A stretch of DNA of 64,000 bases, from NCBI RefSeq assembly GCF_036785885.1, contig NC_092310.1, forward strand, positions 2,790,001-2,854,000, given 5' to 3'. The stretch comes from Coffea arabica (Eukaryota > Streptophyta > Magnoliopsida > Gentianales > Rubiaceae). A program made the position numbers and the translations under genes. Below the pieces are notes generated by a model. That model saw only the letters and a list, made by a program, of their open reading frames with translations, was not told where the DNA came from and made no database searches. Below are positions 35,609 through 46,807 of this stretch, piece after piece; position 1 is the first letter of the stretch; each line of letters begins with the position of its first letter.

Positions 35609-36810
35609 AGAGACAGCTTAGGGTTGGCGAGAGTTCTTGGAGATGTCGCGATGAATGTCTTGCTAAAATGATGTCCGAAATTTTTCTAAGTATTATGAGT
35701 GTTTTTGTTTGACTCTTGCTAAAATGACGTCGTTTCTGCTTCTTTTGTTTACCCATCTCTACTCGTTCAATTTTGTTCAATTTTTACCTTCCCCCGCCTG
35801 TACACCAAATTTCAGCTTCCCCCGCCTCTACTCCAATTTTGAGCTTCCCACTTCCATTTTAGCTTCAGCCAAAAAATAACGCTTTCAAGTGACTTTTGTA
35901 CTAACTATTTGGACCTTTCTTTACAAAAACAACGTCTTCTCTAGTATATCTCTTTTTCTTTTCTCTATCTTTGTGTAATTAAAGTTTTTTATTATTTTGA
36001 GTTTTTAGCTCATAAGTTGTATTAAAACTTTATTTGTTGCATTAAAACTTTAGAATATGAAAATTTAGTGTTTTTTGATAATGTTGTTTACTAACACAGG
36101 TTTTTTTTATCTCTACAAAAAATTAATGTCCAAAAACTAAAAAGCTTATTAAAAATACGTTTATGATTCAAAAAAAAATCTTTTGATGCAAATATTTTTG
36201 GTATTATTTTAATAATTTTATGAAATATGTACGAATTATGGTTTGACAAGACCTAACAATACTGTTTAGTTGATCAAATAACCAAAATAATTTGCTAATA
36301 TATGCATGATACACTAAATGTTTTTGGTACAAGTACCGATTCATAAACCATAAACAATGTGACTATTGTAATTAATAATAAACTCCAGTCATCCAATTGG
36401 TTTACTAGTTGATCAAATAACCAAAATGGTTTACTAATACATGCACGAAACACTAAATCTATTTGATACATGTACTGATTCATAAACCATAAACAATTTG
36501 ATTATTGTAAATTGTAATACATAACAAACTCCAGTCATGGAATTGTCAAGATTTTTACTTAATTTCATATTAAATTTTGTTATTCTGTTCCATTATTTTC
36601 ACACTATGTTAATCAGTAATTTCCCATATGTTGTCAAGAGAACTAAATAAAGAATTCATTATATTTTTTAACTTTATAACAAGGTATTAGCTATGTTTGG
36701 AATAATTGAAAAATAGGAAAACATTATTTTTTACAATAAATACCTCATTTTGCTAATGATAAACACAACTTAAAGTGTAAAAGCATAGGGTGGCATAATA
36801 AAATTAATAA
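35609..36810. other. AT-rich CACTA interior, no gene seen
   Basis: No coding sequence is visible. At 35915-35960 the minus strand reads TACTAGAGAAGACGTTG, which resembles the Helitron-like 5' end at 22927, so a second, minus-strand Helitron may have carried the SnRK2-to-RPL4 block. I could not find its 3' end. A roughly 140-bp direct repeat lies at 36262-36545. Confidence 0.4.
36262..36545. repeat. Tandem pair of about 140-bp units
   Basis: The two units share TTGATCAAATAACCAAAAT, then GATTCATAAACCATAAACAA and AACTCCAGTCAT in the same order, starting near 36265 and 36410. Confidence 0.75.
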
Positions 36811-37390
36811 AAATTTTCTTTATCACATACGAGACTAATTTGCAAAAGATGAGGTGTCATGGTAAAGTTAATGAGATTAGTTTACCAAATACGGGGCTAA
36901 ACTATAAAAGTTCGAGTGTCATAATATAATTAATTAAATTTACTTGCAGCATATGGGCCATATAGAAAAAATTAAGGTGGTATATGGGGTTAAAATATAA
37001 AAGTTAGGGTGTCATAGTAGAATTAATAAAATTTGTTTACAACACATGGGTCATATTGAAAAAATTAAGGTGGTATATGGGGTCAAAATGTAAAAGTTAG
37101 GGTGTCATAGTTGAATTAATAAAATTTATTTACAACACATGGGGCATATTCAAAAAATTAAGATGGTATATGGGGTTAAAATATAAAAGTTAGGGTGTCA
37201 TAGCAAAATTAATAAAATTTATTTACAACACATGGGCCATATTAAAAAAAATTAAGGTGGTATACGGGGTCAAATTGTAAAAGTTAGGGTGGCATGGTAG
37301 AATTAATAAAACTTATTTACAACATATGGGCCATATTGAAAATATTAGGGTGACATAGTAGAATTAGCGAAAGTGAGATGGCAATAAATT
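36810..37390. repeat. About 93-bp tandem array near the right CACTA end
   Basis: The phrase AAGTTAGGGTGTCATAG recurs with variants at 36908, 37001, 37094, 37187 and 37281, a period of 93-94 bp, with shorter derived units before it. Each unit also carries a phrase like ACACATGGGCCATATT. The array abuts the subterminal repeats and has no match at the left end. Confidence 0.85.
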
Positions 37391-37395
37391 ATTTG

Positions 37396-37690
37396 GACAG
37401 TGACGACTAGTTGTTGTCACTAATTTAGAACTGGCAACCATATTGTGACGATATTTTAAGTTGTCACTGTAGGACGAGTTTCAGTGACAACATATTTTCT
37501 AGTCGTCACAACAGCGATCTCCCGCCACACTGGATAGTTGCGCGCCATCCATATTGTGACGACTTATCTCGTGTTGTCACTATTGACGGGTGAACCCACG
37601 ATCAAGTATGACGATATTAAAAGTCATCACTAAAGTATTCAATTGTGACAACTTTCTCTCTTGTCGCAGAGAATGTTGTCACAAAAGGCC
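37396..37690. repeat. Right subterminal repeat array of the CACTA element
   Basis: Repeated GTGACGAC/GTTGTCAC words occur in both orientations between the 93-bp tandem array and the right terminal repeat. They mirror the left array. Confidence 0.8.
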
Positions 37691-37777
37691 AAATTTCTTG
37701 TAGTGAAAAGAACTAAAATATGATGTTTATAAAGAAAAATAATAATATAATAAAAAGTAAGACAGAAGATCCGTTAC

Positions 37778-38543
37778 GATAATTTGATTGTGTACATGTA
37801 TGAATACAAGTTTTAAAACATTAGCACTTCTGTCCTTATAACGAGTCAATTAACCATAAGCTCTTTTTATTAATTAATCATAGGCTGGCTGCCCTTTTCC
37901 CTACTGTTCCCAACGACTCAAAAAATAAAAAGACGGAAGGACATACATAATAGAAAAATTAAAGGACAACGCGTGACGGTGATTAAATAATTGTGATTGT
38001 AAAGTACAACTCATGATGGGCATGGTTCAATTTTTAATTGAAGTGATGAGATTGAATTTGGGAAAAAAATTTTAAAAGAAGGACAAAATTTGTTGTGCAT
38101 GTATGTAATTTTAGTGCCTATATTTATTGTTTATTTTTTTAAAAGGACAAAATTTGTTCTACATGTATGTAATTTTAGTGTCTAAATTTATTATTTATTT
38201 TTTAAATATTTATATTTGTTATGATAGTATACACATCGCTGGATGTAATTGATACGGACAATTGCACAAGTCCCATATCTAGAAAGATGTATAACTTCAT
38301 TTTTTTTTGGGAGGGGGGGGGGGGAGGGTTAGTATTTCATGATTAAGCTTCCATAACCTTTTATGAACCATCAATGCACATGATCTTGAGAACAGCTAGG
38401 TTGTGCAAAAGTTTGGCAAAATGGCAACCAAAAAACAAAAAACAGCCAAAAATGGCAACCAAAAGGGTCAATTTCAGTCACTCTTCCTAAATTTTAGGTG
38501 ACAAATACCTTGCGGTCTTCTGATTATTTATGGAGAAGATAAA
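37778..38543. other. 3' flank of gene B
   Basis: No gene is visible. It is closely similar to 42383-43030 beside C and more loosely to the A and D flanks. It contains a run of G residues near 38316-38328. Confidence 0.55.
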
Positions 38544-40923
38544 TCAATTCCTACCAACCCCGCCCCTCCCCCCCCCCCCCCCCCCCCCCCCCACAGTCCC
38601 CCAACAAAAAATAAATAAATAAATAAAGGACAAAATAAACTCTTTTGTCTCGTCATGATTGAGCCAAATCAGACACAAAGTCTTTAAAATATTTTTGTCT
38701 GAACTTCCTCCTTCATCAAAAGCCTGTCTTGCCAAATCCTTCCACTTTTTCTCATTTTTCCTAATCTCTTGTCCTTTCTTCCCGTCCATCACTAGGTTTA
38801 TGCATTGACTAATCACATCTCTTCTAACAATTCCATTTTCATCTGGCCGAGCCTTGATTCCCATTTTCCAAATGTCGATTACAAACTTGGCATTTGTGCT
38901 TTGATCTGTCCATTGTGGCATTGCTATCATCGGGACTCCCAAACTTAAGGCCTCCAATGTTGAATTCCACCCACAATGAGTTATAAAGCAGCTTATAGAT
39001 TTGTGGGCTAAAACGTCAAGCTGAGGGCACCATGAGATTATTAGTCCTTTGCCAAATGTTTCTTTAACAAAGTCTTTCGGCAGCTTCTTTGACTCTGATT
39101 CTCTAACCACCCAGAGAAAATTATAGCTGCTAGCTCTCAAGCTCCATGCTAATTCTTCCATCTGCTTAACTTCAAGTTCTGCCAAACTTCCAAATGATAC
39201 ATAAACAACTGAACTGATTGACCTTTCATTTAGCCATGACATGCAAGCATTTGTCATTGGCTTAAAAAGATTGAGACCATACTGCTTGTCATCTTCAAGG
39301 CGCTTTTCTAAGTACATGGATGGAATAGTTGGTCCAATTGTCTTTACCGGTAGGATTTTTGCCATCCAGTGAATCACCTAAGCAATATGTAATACAAAAC
39401 CAATAAATTCATAGTAGTAGACAAAATGCCACTTTTTTTAGTTTTTAGTTAACAAACACCTAACTGCCCACTTGCGTAGCTCGGTTGGTCACGGCCCCTC
39501 CTCAGGATACTTTGTTGATCCCTCACCAGCATGGTTCGCCATCGCGGGTCGCGGTTGCGTCGCGGTCTCAGTTGTTCCACGTCCGTTGCGGCATATCGGT
39601 TGAATATCGGGTGATATGAACATTATAACACATTAAAGTTTTCCAAAATTGTGAAAAAATTACTAAAATTACAAAATACTGAAAAAGACACAATTTAAAA
39701 AAATATCGGAATCGACTCCGAGTTGACTTGGATATATCGACCGATATCATGTATCACGGATTCGAATCGGTCAATATCGGCCGAGTCAGAGCGAGTCGTC
39801 GCGGATATGATGATATCCACGATTCGGGGATCGGTATCATACCGGTCCCTTCTATTCCAGATACAACTCGGCCGATACGTATCGGTATCGGCCGATATGG
39901 CGAACCATGCTCACCAAGGTTCGAGTCCTAGGGTTAACATGTTCAAGGGGAAGGGGCCTCTCCTTTTGAATCGCGGGGGATTAGTCGGATCCGGCTTACT
40001 CGAAGCCCGGATACCCCCTGCGTCCAGAAAAAAAAAAAAAAAAAAAAAGAGTTAACAGACACCTAACTGGCATGGTCATTCAAGACTTGGGTTCCCGACT
40101 GTAATATGTGTACGTATTATTAGATATATTGGCCGGAGGGAATCTTGATCTAGTGCTTAAAATTCAGCTCTCAAAAAATTAGAAATCTTAAATTCAAATT
40201 CTCCTTCTCCCTCCCGGGCTTCTTAAATCTAATAATTTCCCTATTAAAATACGAAAATATAAAAAAGACGTATTGAAGTACGCTTACCTCTTCCTCCAAC
40301 CCGTAAAATGTGTTGAAAAAGATCCAGTCAGCTTCTTCAAAATTTTCCACTTGGTCATGTACAATCAGCTGTGAACTTGCTGGATATAGACCAGGATTAG
40401 ACACAAAAGAGGGCAGATCTGAAGCTAATAGTGGTCGCAAACCGGGAATGTCCACTTCAGTCGCCTCTAGAGGAAGCTTCAAAAGTCCTTTGTGGACATG
40501 GTTGTAGATGTTATTGACAGCACAGGATTGAGTGAAGAACACACCCGCACGTACGCCAAGATCCTTGGCTACATCTAGACACCAAGGCAAGAATGCATCA
40601 TAAATGATACAATCAACAGGACGGCCCGAATCTTGAAGCTTCAAGACTAGCTCAGTCAGAGTTTCTGAGCCAACCTTTTGAAACCTAGGAAAGTATATTT
40701 CCAGTACAATTCCATTTGCCCCCTCATCATATCCATCAGAGATGGTCTCCACTGAGATAGAAGCTGAGACTTCATCCACAGTTTCAAACAAGAACTTGGT
40801 TGTAGCAAACGTGACTTTGACGCCCTCATGTTGCAAACGCTTAGCAAATTGGAGCATTGGGTTTATGTGACCTTGGACGGGATATGGCAATATCAGGCAA
40901 TGAGCTCTGTGAGTTTCCATCAA
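38544..40923 (-). CDS. UGT74-like UDP-glucosyltransferase, copy B, altered C-terminus
   Basis: The exons are 40923-40288 and 39377-38544, joined in phase 0. The core is complete: YPVQGHINP with the catalytic His, CIIYDAFLPW with the Asp, SFGSLAELEVKQ, and a PSPG box from WCPQLDVLAHKS to MPQWTDQ. It differs from A by keeping the usual SFGS and WCPQ. Near 38686-38692 two extra bases shift the frame after GGSSDKN. The usual ending (KDFVSDLAQS) is replaced by a longer tail that reads through a poly-C tract as a Gly run, giving about 489 residues instead of about 452. The tail is outside the catalytic core, so activity is possible but uncertain. The 910-bp intron holds a SINE with a nested foldback element. 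Confidence 0.8.
38568..38592. repeat. Poly-C tract of 25 in the 3' end of gene B
   Basis: A homopolymer of 25 C on the plus strand, read as Gly codons in the frameshifted tail of B. This is the longest of four homologous tracts. Confidence 0.9.
39467..40049 (+). mobile_element. tRNA-derived SINE in the intron of gene B, split by a nested element
   Basis: The flanks are a roughly 20-bp target duplication with one mismatch (AGTTAACAAACACCTAACTG at 39447-39466 and its copy at 40050-40069). The element has a Pol III box A (TAGCTCGGTTGG, 39477-39488), a box B (GGTTCGAGTCC, 39918-39928) and a 3' run of 21 A (40028-40048). Without the nested insertion it is about 195 bp, a normal plant SINE length. 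The paralogous intron of A lacks it, which confirms insertion after duplication. It lies antisense to the gene. Confidence 0.88.
39529..39910. mobile_element. Foldback/MITE-like element nested in the SINE
   Basis: The ends are 14-bp perfect inverted repeats, GCATGGTTCGCCAT at 39529 and its complement ending at 39910. They are flanked by the 6-bp repeat TCACCA (39523-39528 and 39911-39916). It separates box A from box B of the SINE. The interior is rich in TATCGGCCGATAT-like palindromes and has no real frame. The superfamily is uncertain. Confidence 0.75.
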
Positions 40924-41039
40924 TTGCTATAACCAAGAATTTGAGAATGCACTGTTTGGAGGTTCCAAAACCTTTGCATAGCACTTGTAGCAGAAAACAC
41001 GACATTAGAATTTATTATAGCGCAGTAGGTGGTGCTGTC

Positions 41040-41571
41040 TAGGGGTGGAGCTGAACCAAGTAGCTCGGCTCGAGCTCGCGAGCTACTTGGTCAGCAACTC
41101 GAGATCGAGCTCGGTTGATCAAGCTCGATCTCGAGCTCGAGCTGCTCGTTAGACCAATCGAATCGAGCTCGATCTTAGATACATGATACTCGAGAGCTCG
41201 ACGAACTCTATCGAGTATCGTATAAAAAATTTTAAAAAAATTGTATATATAATTACTAATATAGGTAAACAACTTATGAAATTTACAATGAACCATTCTA
41301 CCACCTTTACTTATTTGTGGGGACAAAGTAGGGATTTCATAAATCATAAATCATTATTTGTGTGGGCAATGAAGGAAAGCACAGATTTTTTTTTGCGCAG
41401 GTTTTTGAGCTCATTTTACGAGCTTAGCTCGAGTACTCGAGCTCGAATACTCTAGCTCGAATCTTATTCGAGTTCGACCTCGAGTTAACTATATAGAGTC
41501 GAGTTCGAGTCTGAAGTTTGAGGCTTGTTCGAGCTCTATCTCGAGCTCGACTGGACTCGACAGTACAGCTA
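41040..41571. mobile_element. hAT-like non-autonomous element upstream of gene B
   Basis: It is flanked by an 8-bp near-perfect duplication (GTGCTGTC 41032-41039, GTGTTGTC 41572-41579). It starts TAGGGGTGG, typical of hAT ends, though the right end (ACAGCTA) is degenerate. The interior is packed with GAGCTCGAGCT-type palindromes. The same upstream site in A is uninterrupted (near 13800). It lies about 110 bp upstream of the B start codon and could affect its promoter. Confidence 0.65.
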
Positions 41572-41579
41572 GTGTTGTC

Positions 41580-43049
41580 CATCGCTATGGACCAATGGAA
41601 AGTTGGGATAGTCGTGTTCACCCAAACCAATATTTTAGATTATTTTCATTGAAGATTGTTTGGAAACCTGTTTATAATAATATTATAGTATTTTTTTGAA
41701 ATGCAAAATATATGATACTTAAAATTGGTTGAAAAAATTAAAAGATTTTAAAAAACGTGTTTATAATACAACATAAAGAAAATTTTCAAATAATTTACTA
41801 TTCAAACACACTAGTAAAAGCCTTTTGGAGCAGTTGCTTCCTTGCCGCTATTTCAGAGAACAATGGCTGTTTTTATAAATTACAATCTTCAGATTAGCTA
41901 ACCTCTAGTAGCTATTGATTGGATCAGGTTGGATTCTTCTCAATCGGTACTAACACAACAAATGTCGACATTTAATAAGAAATCAACGTTGATCTTCTCA
42001 TTTTATCAATCTAATCAGAGGTAAAGAATTCCAACCATGTCTGGAACTTGAGCTCAATGTTCTAACATCGTTCTTTATAGCCCTGCTGCATTATACACAG
42101 CTGAAACAAGTAAAGTGCATAAACAATCAGAGAAAGAGGGCTGAATTTTCATTAGCAGCCCTCTCCATATGGCTCGAGATTTAAAAAAGTAGTGCATAAA
42201 CAAGAATAATTTTGAAATAAATATATGTTTTAGCTTTCCTCGAGCATCTACCCTACCGCCTGATAGATACCAAAGAAAATTGGTCGGAAGGGCATGCTAG
42301 GAGCAATAGTTTTTTTTTTTTTTTTTGTAAAAACCTAAAATATGATGTTTATGAAGGAGAAATAACAATATAATAAAAAGTGGGATAGAAGATAATTTGA
42401 TTGTGTACATGTATGAATACAAATTTTAAAACATTAGCACTTCTGTCCTTTACAATGACTCAATTAACCATAAGCTCTTTTTATTAATTAATCATTAATC
42501 ATAGGCTGGCAGTCCTTTTCCCAACTGTTCCCAACGACTCAAAAAATAAAAAGACAGAAGGACATTCACAATAGAAAAATCAAAGGACAGCTCATGATGG
42601 GCATGGTTCAATTTTAAAATGAAGTGATGAGATTAAATTTGGAAAAAAAATTAAAAGAATGACAAAATTTTTTGTACATGCATGTAATTTTAGTGTATAT
42701 ATTTATTATTTATTTTTTAAGTATTTATATTTGTTATGATAGTATACACATTGCCCGGTGTAATTGATATGGACAATTGCACAAGTCCAATATCTAGGAA
42801 GATGTATAACTTCTTTTTTTTTTGTGTTGGGGGGGGGGGGGGAGGGGTTATTATTTCATGATTAAGCTTCCATAACCTTTTATGAACCATCAATGCACAT
42901 CATCTTGAGAACAGCTAGGTTATGCAACATTAGGTTCGCAAAATGGCAACCAAAAGGGTCAATTTCAGTCACTCTTCTTAAATTTTAGGTGACAAATACC
43001 TTGCAGTCTTTTGATTGTTTATGGAGAAGATAAATCAAATTCCTACAAA
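41580..43049. other. Upstream of B and 3' flank of C
   Basis: No gene is visible. 41620-42180 matches the A upstream region and contains the empty LINE site. From 42207 it matches the duplicated 3' flanks, and a remnant arm of the GTAACG element lies at 42334-42382. A G homopolymer lies near 42829-42841. Confidence 0.55.
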
Positions 43050-43119
43050 CCCCCCCCCCCCCCACCCCAACACCCAAAAAAAAAAACAAATGAAGGACAA
43101 AATAAACTCTTTTGTCTCG

Positions 43120-44636
43120 TCATGATTGAGCCAAATCTGACACAAAGTCTTTAATGTTTTCATCTGAACTTCCCCCTTCTTCAAATGCCAGTCTTGCCAA
43201 CTCCTTCCACTTTTTTGCACTTTTCCTAATCTCTTGTCCAATCTCCCCCTCCATCACTAGGCTAATGCATTGACCAATGACATCTCTTCTAACAATTCCA
43301 TTTTCATCTGGCTGAGCCTTGATTCCTATTTTCCAAATGTCCATTACAAACCTGGCATTTGTGCTTTGATCTGTCCATTGTGGCATTGCAATCATTGGGA
43401 CTCCCAAACTTGAGGCCTCCAATGTTGAATTCCACCCAAAATGAGTTATAAAGCACCCTAGATTTGTGGCCTAAAACTTCAAGCTGAGGACACCATGAGA
43501 ATATTAACCCTTTGTCAAACGTTTCGTCCACAAAACCTTTTGGCAGCTTCTTTGATTCTGATTCTCTAACCACCCATATAAAATGATAGTTGTGGTTCTC
43601 AAGCCCCATGATAATTCTTCCATCTGCTCAACATCAAGTTCTGCCAAACTTCCAAATGCTACATAAACAACTGAACTAATTGACCTTTCACTTAGCCATG
43701 AAATGCACGCATTATTCATTGGTTTAAAAAGATTGGGACCATATTGCTTGTCATCTTCAAGGCGCTTGTCTAAGTACATGGAAGGAATAGTTGGTCCAAT
43801 TGTCTCTACTGGTAGGATTGTTGCCATCCAACCATTCACCTAATTAAGGAATACAAAACAAATAAAATTCACAGTATTACAAACAAAATCTTTTTAGATT
43901 TTATTTGAGAAGGAGCTATCTTGGCATGTCATTAAGGACTTAGATTTGCCACGAGCCAGCCCATAATTTATACAAGTAAAACTAAGATATATTCAAGTCC
44001 GCTTACCTCCTCCTCCAATCTGTAAAATCCGTTGAAAAAGATCCAGTCAGCTTCTTCAAATTTTTCCAATTGGTCATGCAAAACCAGCTGAGAACTTGCT
44101 GGATATGGACCCGAATTAGACACAAAAGAGGGCAGATCTGAAGCTAGAAATGGTGGCAAACCAGGAATGTCCACTTCACTCTCCTCTAGAGGAAGTTTCA
44201 AAAGCCCTTTGTGGACATGGTGGTAGATGTTATTGACAGCGCAAGATTGAGTGAACACACCCGCACGTACTCCAAGATCCTTGGCTACATCTAGACACCA
44301 AGGCAAGAGTGAATCATAAATGATACAATCAACAGGACAGCCCAAATCCTGAAGCTTCAAGATTAGCTCAGTCAAAGTTTCTGAGCCAACCTTTCGAAAT
44401 TTAGGAAAGTATATTTCCGGTACAATTCCATTTGCTCCCTCATCATATCCATCACATATGGTTTTCACTGAGATAGAACCTGAGCCTTCATCGAGTGTTT
44501 TAAACAAGAAATTGGTTGTAGCGAGGGTGATTTTGGTGCCCTCATGTTGCAAACTCTTAGCAAATTGGAGCATTGGGTTTATGTGACTTTGGATGGGGAA
44601 TGGCAATATCATGCAATGAGCTCTGTAAGTTTCCAT
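43120..44636 (-). pseudogene. UGT74-like pseudogene, copy C
   Basis: Exon one is 44636-44007 (METYRAHCMILPFPIQSHIN onward), open and with one Phe missing from the VFFTQS motif. Gly before the catalytic His is changed to Ser (QSHINP for QGHINP). Exon two spans 43839-43120 across a short 167-bp intron. It carries a one-base loss near 43593 (after SWGLRT) and a two-base loss near 43464 inside the PSPG box (after HKS). Together these restore the frame, but about 43 codons between are scrambled. HCGW in the box is also changed to HFGW. The C-terminal part (ENGIVRRDVIGQC to KDFVSDLAQS) is intact. The product would lack UDP-sugar binding. Confidence 0.85.
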
Positions 44637-46798
44637 AATTGCTATGACCAAGAGACTATTGAGTATGGACTGCTTTGTGGGCTCGCGGGGTTGTACTTGT
44701 ACCTTGTATGAGTGGATCAAGAAAATATAAAGAAAACAAAAGAAAACACAACTGGTAAGTGGTATTGTCCATCGCTATGGGGCCAATGGAGTGTTGGTTA
44801 GGTTTGTTCATCACCAAAAACAAAACTCTAAATTATTTGGAAAATTTAATAGAACAACACTGTCTAATGCATTTTGTAATGCTGTTGCATGTGAGATGTA
44901 ATGGTGATTAAAAAAAGTAAAATTATTGGAGCAAAATTAAACTTTCATTTACTGATCAACTATGAAAGCTTCACAAAGGAGGGAGAATCCTTGTATCTAC
45001 ATTCACTACGTTATTCTATACATTTTACTTGTCAAAAAAAGATTAGTGAGAAAACAAAGCGAGTAGTACTTATTAAAGAAAACAGCTATGTTCTATGCCC
45101 AACTCTATTGCCAGTTCCCAGCTATGTACATGCTTTTTAATTTGAGAATGATTTTGGTAAGATCATGTATAAGATCCACCACTTTAGGCATCTTATTAAT
45201 TCCTAGAAACGTGCTTAATTATAATGTAATAAAAAAAGAATTTCAAATAATTTACTATCTGAAAACACCAACTTTGCTCTTGAATTTTTCTTTTTTCTTT
45301 TTCCTTCTTCTAGAATATAGTATAAATTGAAAAATAGGAATGTTGCATTTGCCTGGCACATAGTTGTAGGGAATCGCACGAGCATGCACAGCGAAAAAAT
45401 TAAAATTTTTTATTCCTTAATAGATCATCTTTCGATTAAGTTCACATGACATAGAGTTTGTTTCAAAAGATTTTTTCGACCCCTGAAAATCTTCTTAAAG
45501 CCATGGAGTTTGAAGCACAGGATGGCAAAGAGATCTATGTAACCGCACATGGGTCTAGCCTCTAATGGTAATCAACATAAACTTTCTTAGTTAGAACCTC
45601 CAAGATTAAAGATTAAATTAATTTTGCTAGATTACTGCTAACTATTGCCAAAACTTGTCACATAAATTTTACAAGAGAAACCCTAATTTTTTAATATGAA
45701 AAATCCACCTAAGTGAGAGAAATAAGAGACGTGAATTTTTTCTTATTTTCTTGGACGAATTTTGAGTAATTTCCTTTCAATATTTTTCTAAAAAATCTCA
45801 GGTAATTTGTATGTCGATTAGTCTTGCTACCAAAAGCTTAATAAATATTTATAGACAAATAAAATGACCAGAAACTTAAAATTAGTTTTCAATAGGAATT
45901 AGTTTCCTTATTCTAATACAACTCTTATATTTGGAAGATTTAAAATTATTTGCATCATAAGTCTCTCAAGTTTTGAAATAAATATAATGTTTTATCTTTC
46001 CTCAAGCATCTACCCTACTGCTTGATAGATACCAAAGAAAATTGGCCGGAAGGGCATGCAAGGAGCATTAGTTTTTTTCTTTTTGGTAAAGAAAAGTTTG
46101 GGTGTTTTCAATTCAAGTCATCATTACGGAAAAGGACATTATTCAGGACAAGCATACATTCTTACTAATTGAGCCAACATAAGTTGGTTGCTGGAAACAT
46201 TAATTAATGAAGACAATGTAAAATCAAGTTTTTGTCCCAAAAACAAAATAAAATAAGTTTATTATTCTCCAGATCTGCTGTATCAGTTGATTTTTATATC
46301 TATGCATCTTTGTCATATTTTGATGTACTTACTATCATTAGTGCAAATATTGGCATAAAATTATCATTGTTATCAAAAAATAATTTGATCGTGTACATTT
46401 ATGAATACAAATTTTTAAACATTAGTACTTCTGTCCTTTACAATGAGTCGATTAGCCATAAGCTCTTTTTATTAATTAATCATAGGCTGGCAGTCCTTTT
46501 CCCAACGACTCAAAAAGTAAAAAGACGAAAGGACATTCATAATAGATAATAGAAAAATTGAAGTCACGGCTCTTCTGATTTGAAAGAGATTTTACGGGAA
46601 AGTCGGATATAGGTTCTCTACAATCATGGTGGTGATTAAATAAGTGTGAAAATAAAGTACAAACTCATGATGGGCATGGTCCAATTTTAAATCGAAGGGA
46701 TGAGATTAAATTTGGAACATAAATTCAATGGAAGGACAGAATTTTGTTATATATGTATGCTATTTTAGTGTCTAAATTTGTTATTTATTTTTTAAGAG
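44637..46798. other. Upstream of C and 3' flank of D
   Basis: No gene is visible. 45164-46600 matches the 8594-10680 flank of A. It lacks both the MULE half-copy and the extra 600 bp seen there. Confidence 0.55.
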
Positions 46799-46807
46799 TG
46801 TTTCTTG

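Larger units (their letters stand above)
22441..37705. mobile_element. Non-autonomous CACTA (CMC/EnSpm) element carrying host gene fragments
   Basis: The terminal inverted repeats are 28 bp with one mismatch, at 22441-22468 and 37678-37705, beginning CACTACAAGAAATTTG. They are flanked by the 3-bp duplication AAA (22438-22440 and 37706-37708) expected for CACTA transposons. Both ends are followed inward by about 300 bp dense in short GTGACGACTT/AAGTCGTCAC words in both orientations, the usual subterminal binding-site arrays. The interior shows no TNPD-like transposase or TNPA-like frame, so it would need help in trans. It instead holds a Helitron-like block with RPL5 and NERD-like fragments on the plus strand and a block of SnRK2, START-like, XPO1, apyrase and RPL4 fragments on the minus strand. 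It is absent from the A, C and D segments. Confidence 0.88.
22139..37777. mobile_element. Older inverted-repeat element, split by the CACTA element
   Basis: The left arm (22139-22440) begins GTAACGAATTTTTTGTCTCG. The right arm (37706-37777) is its inverted counterpart ending GATCCGTTAC. The arms share about 70 bp, including ATCATATTTTAGTTC read inward from each side. The 15.3-kb CACTA element lies between them. A remnant of the same right arm is present 3' of copy C (about 42334-42382), so the element was there before the B/C duplication. The flanks show only a weak 9-10 bp repeat, so the superfamily is uncertain (MULE or hAT are possible). Confidence 0.55.

Noticed and set aside
22441-37705. 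Functional genes for RPL5, XPO1, SnRK2, apyrase or RPL4 at this locus
   Set aside because: Each is a short part of its gene with missing ends, and several have frameshifts or stops.
39477-39928. Possible tRNA gene (box A and box B present)
   Set aside because: The boxes are about 430 bp apart because of a nested insertion, there is no cloverleaf, and a poly(A) tail plus a 20-bp target repeat show a SINE.
39723-40055. Plus-strand frames in the intron of UGT copy B
   Set aside because: They read through the foldback element and the SINE poly(A) (ending in a Lys run), so they are transposon noise.
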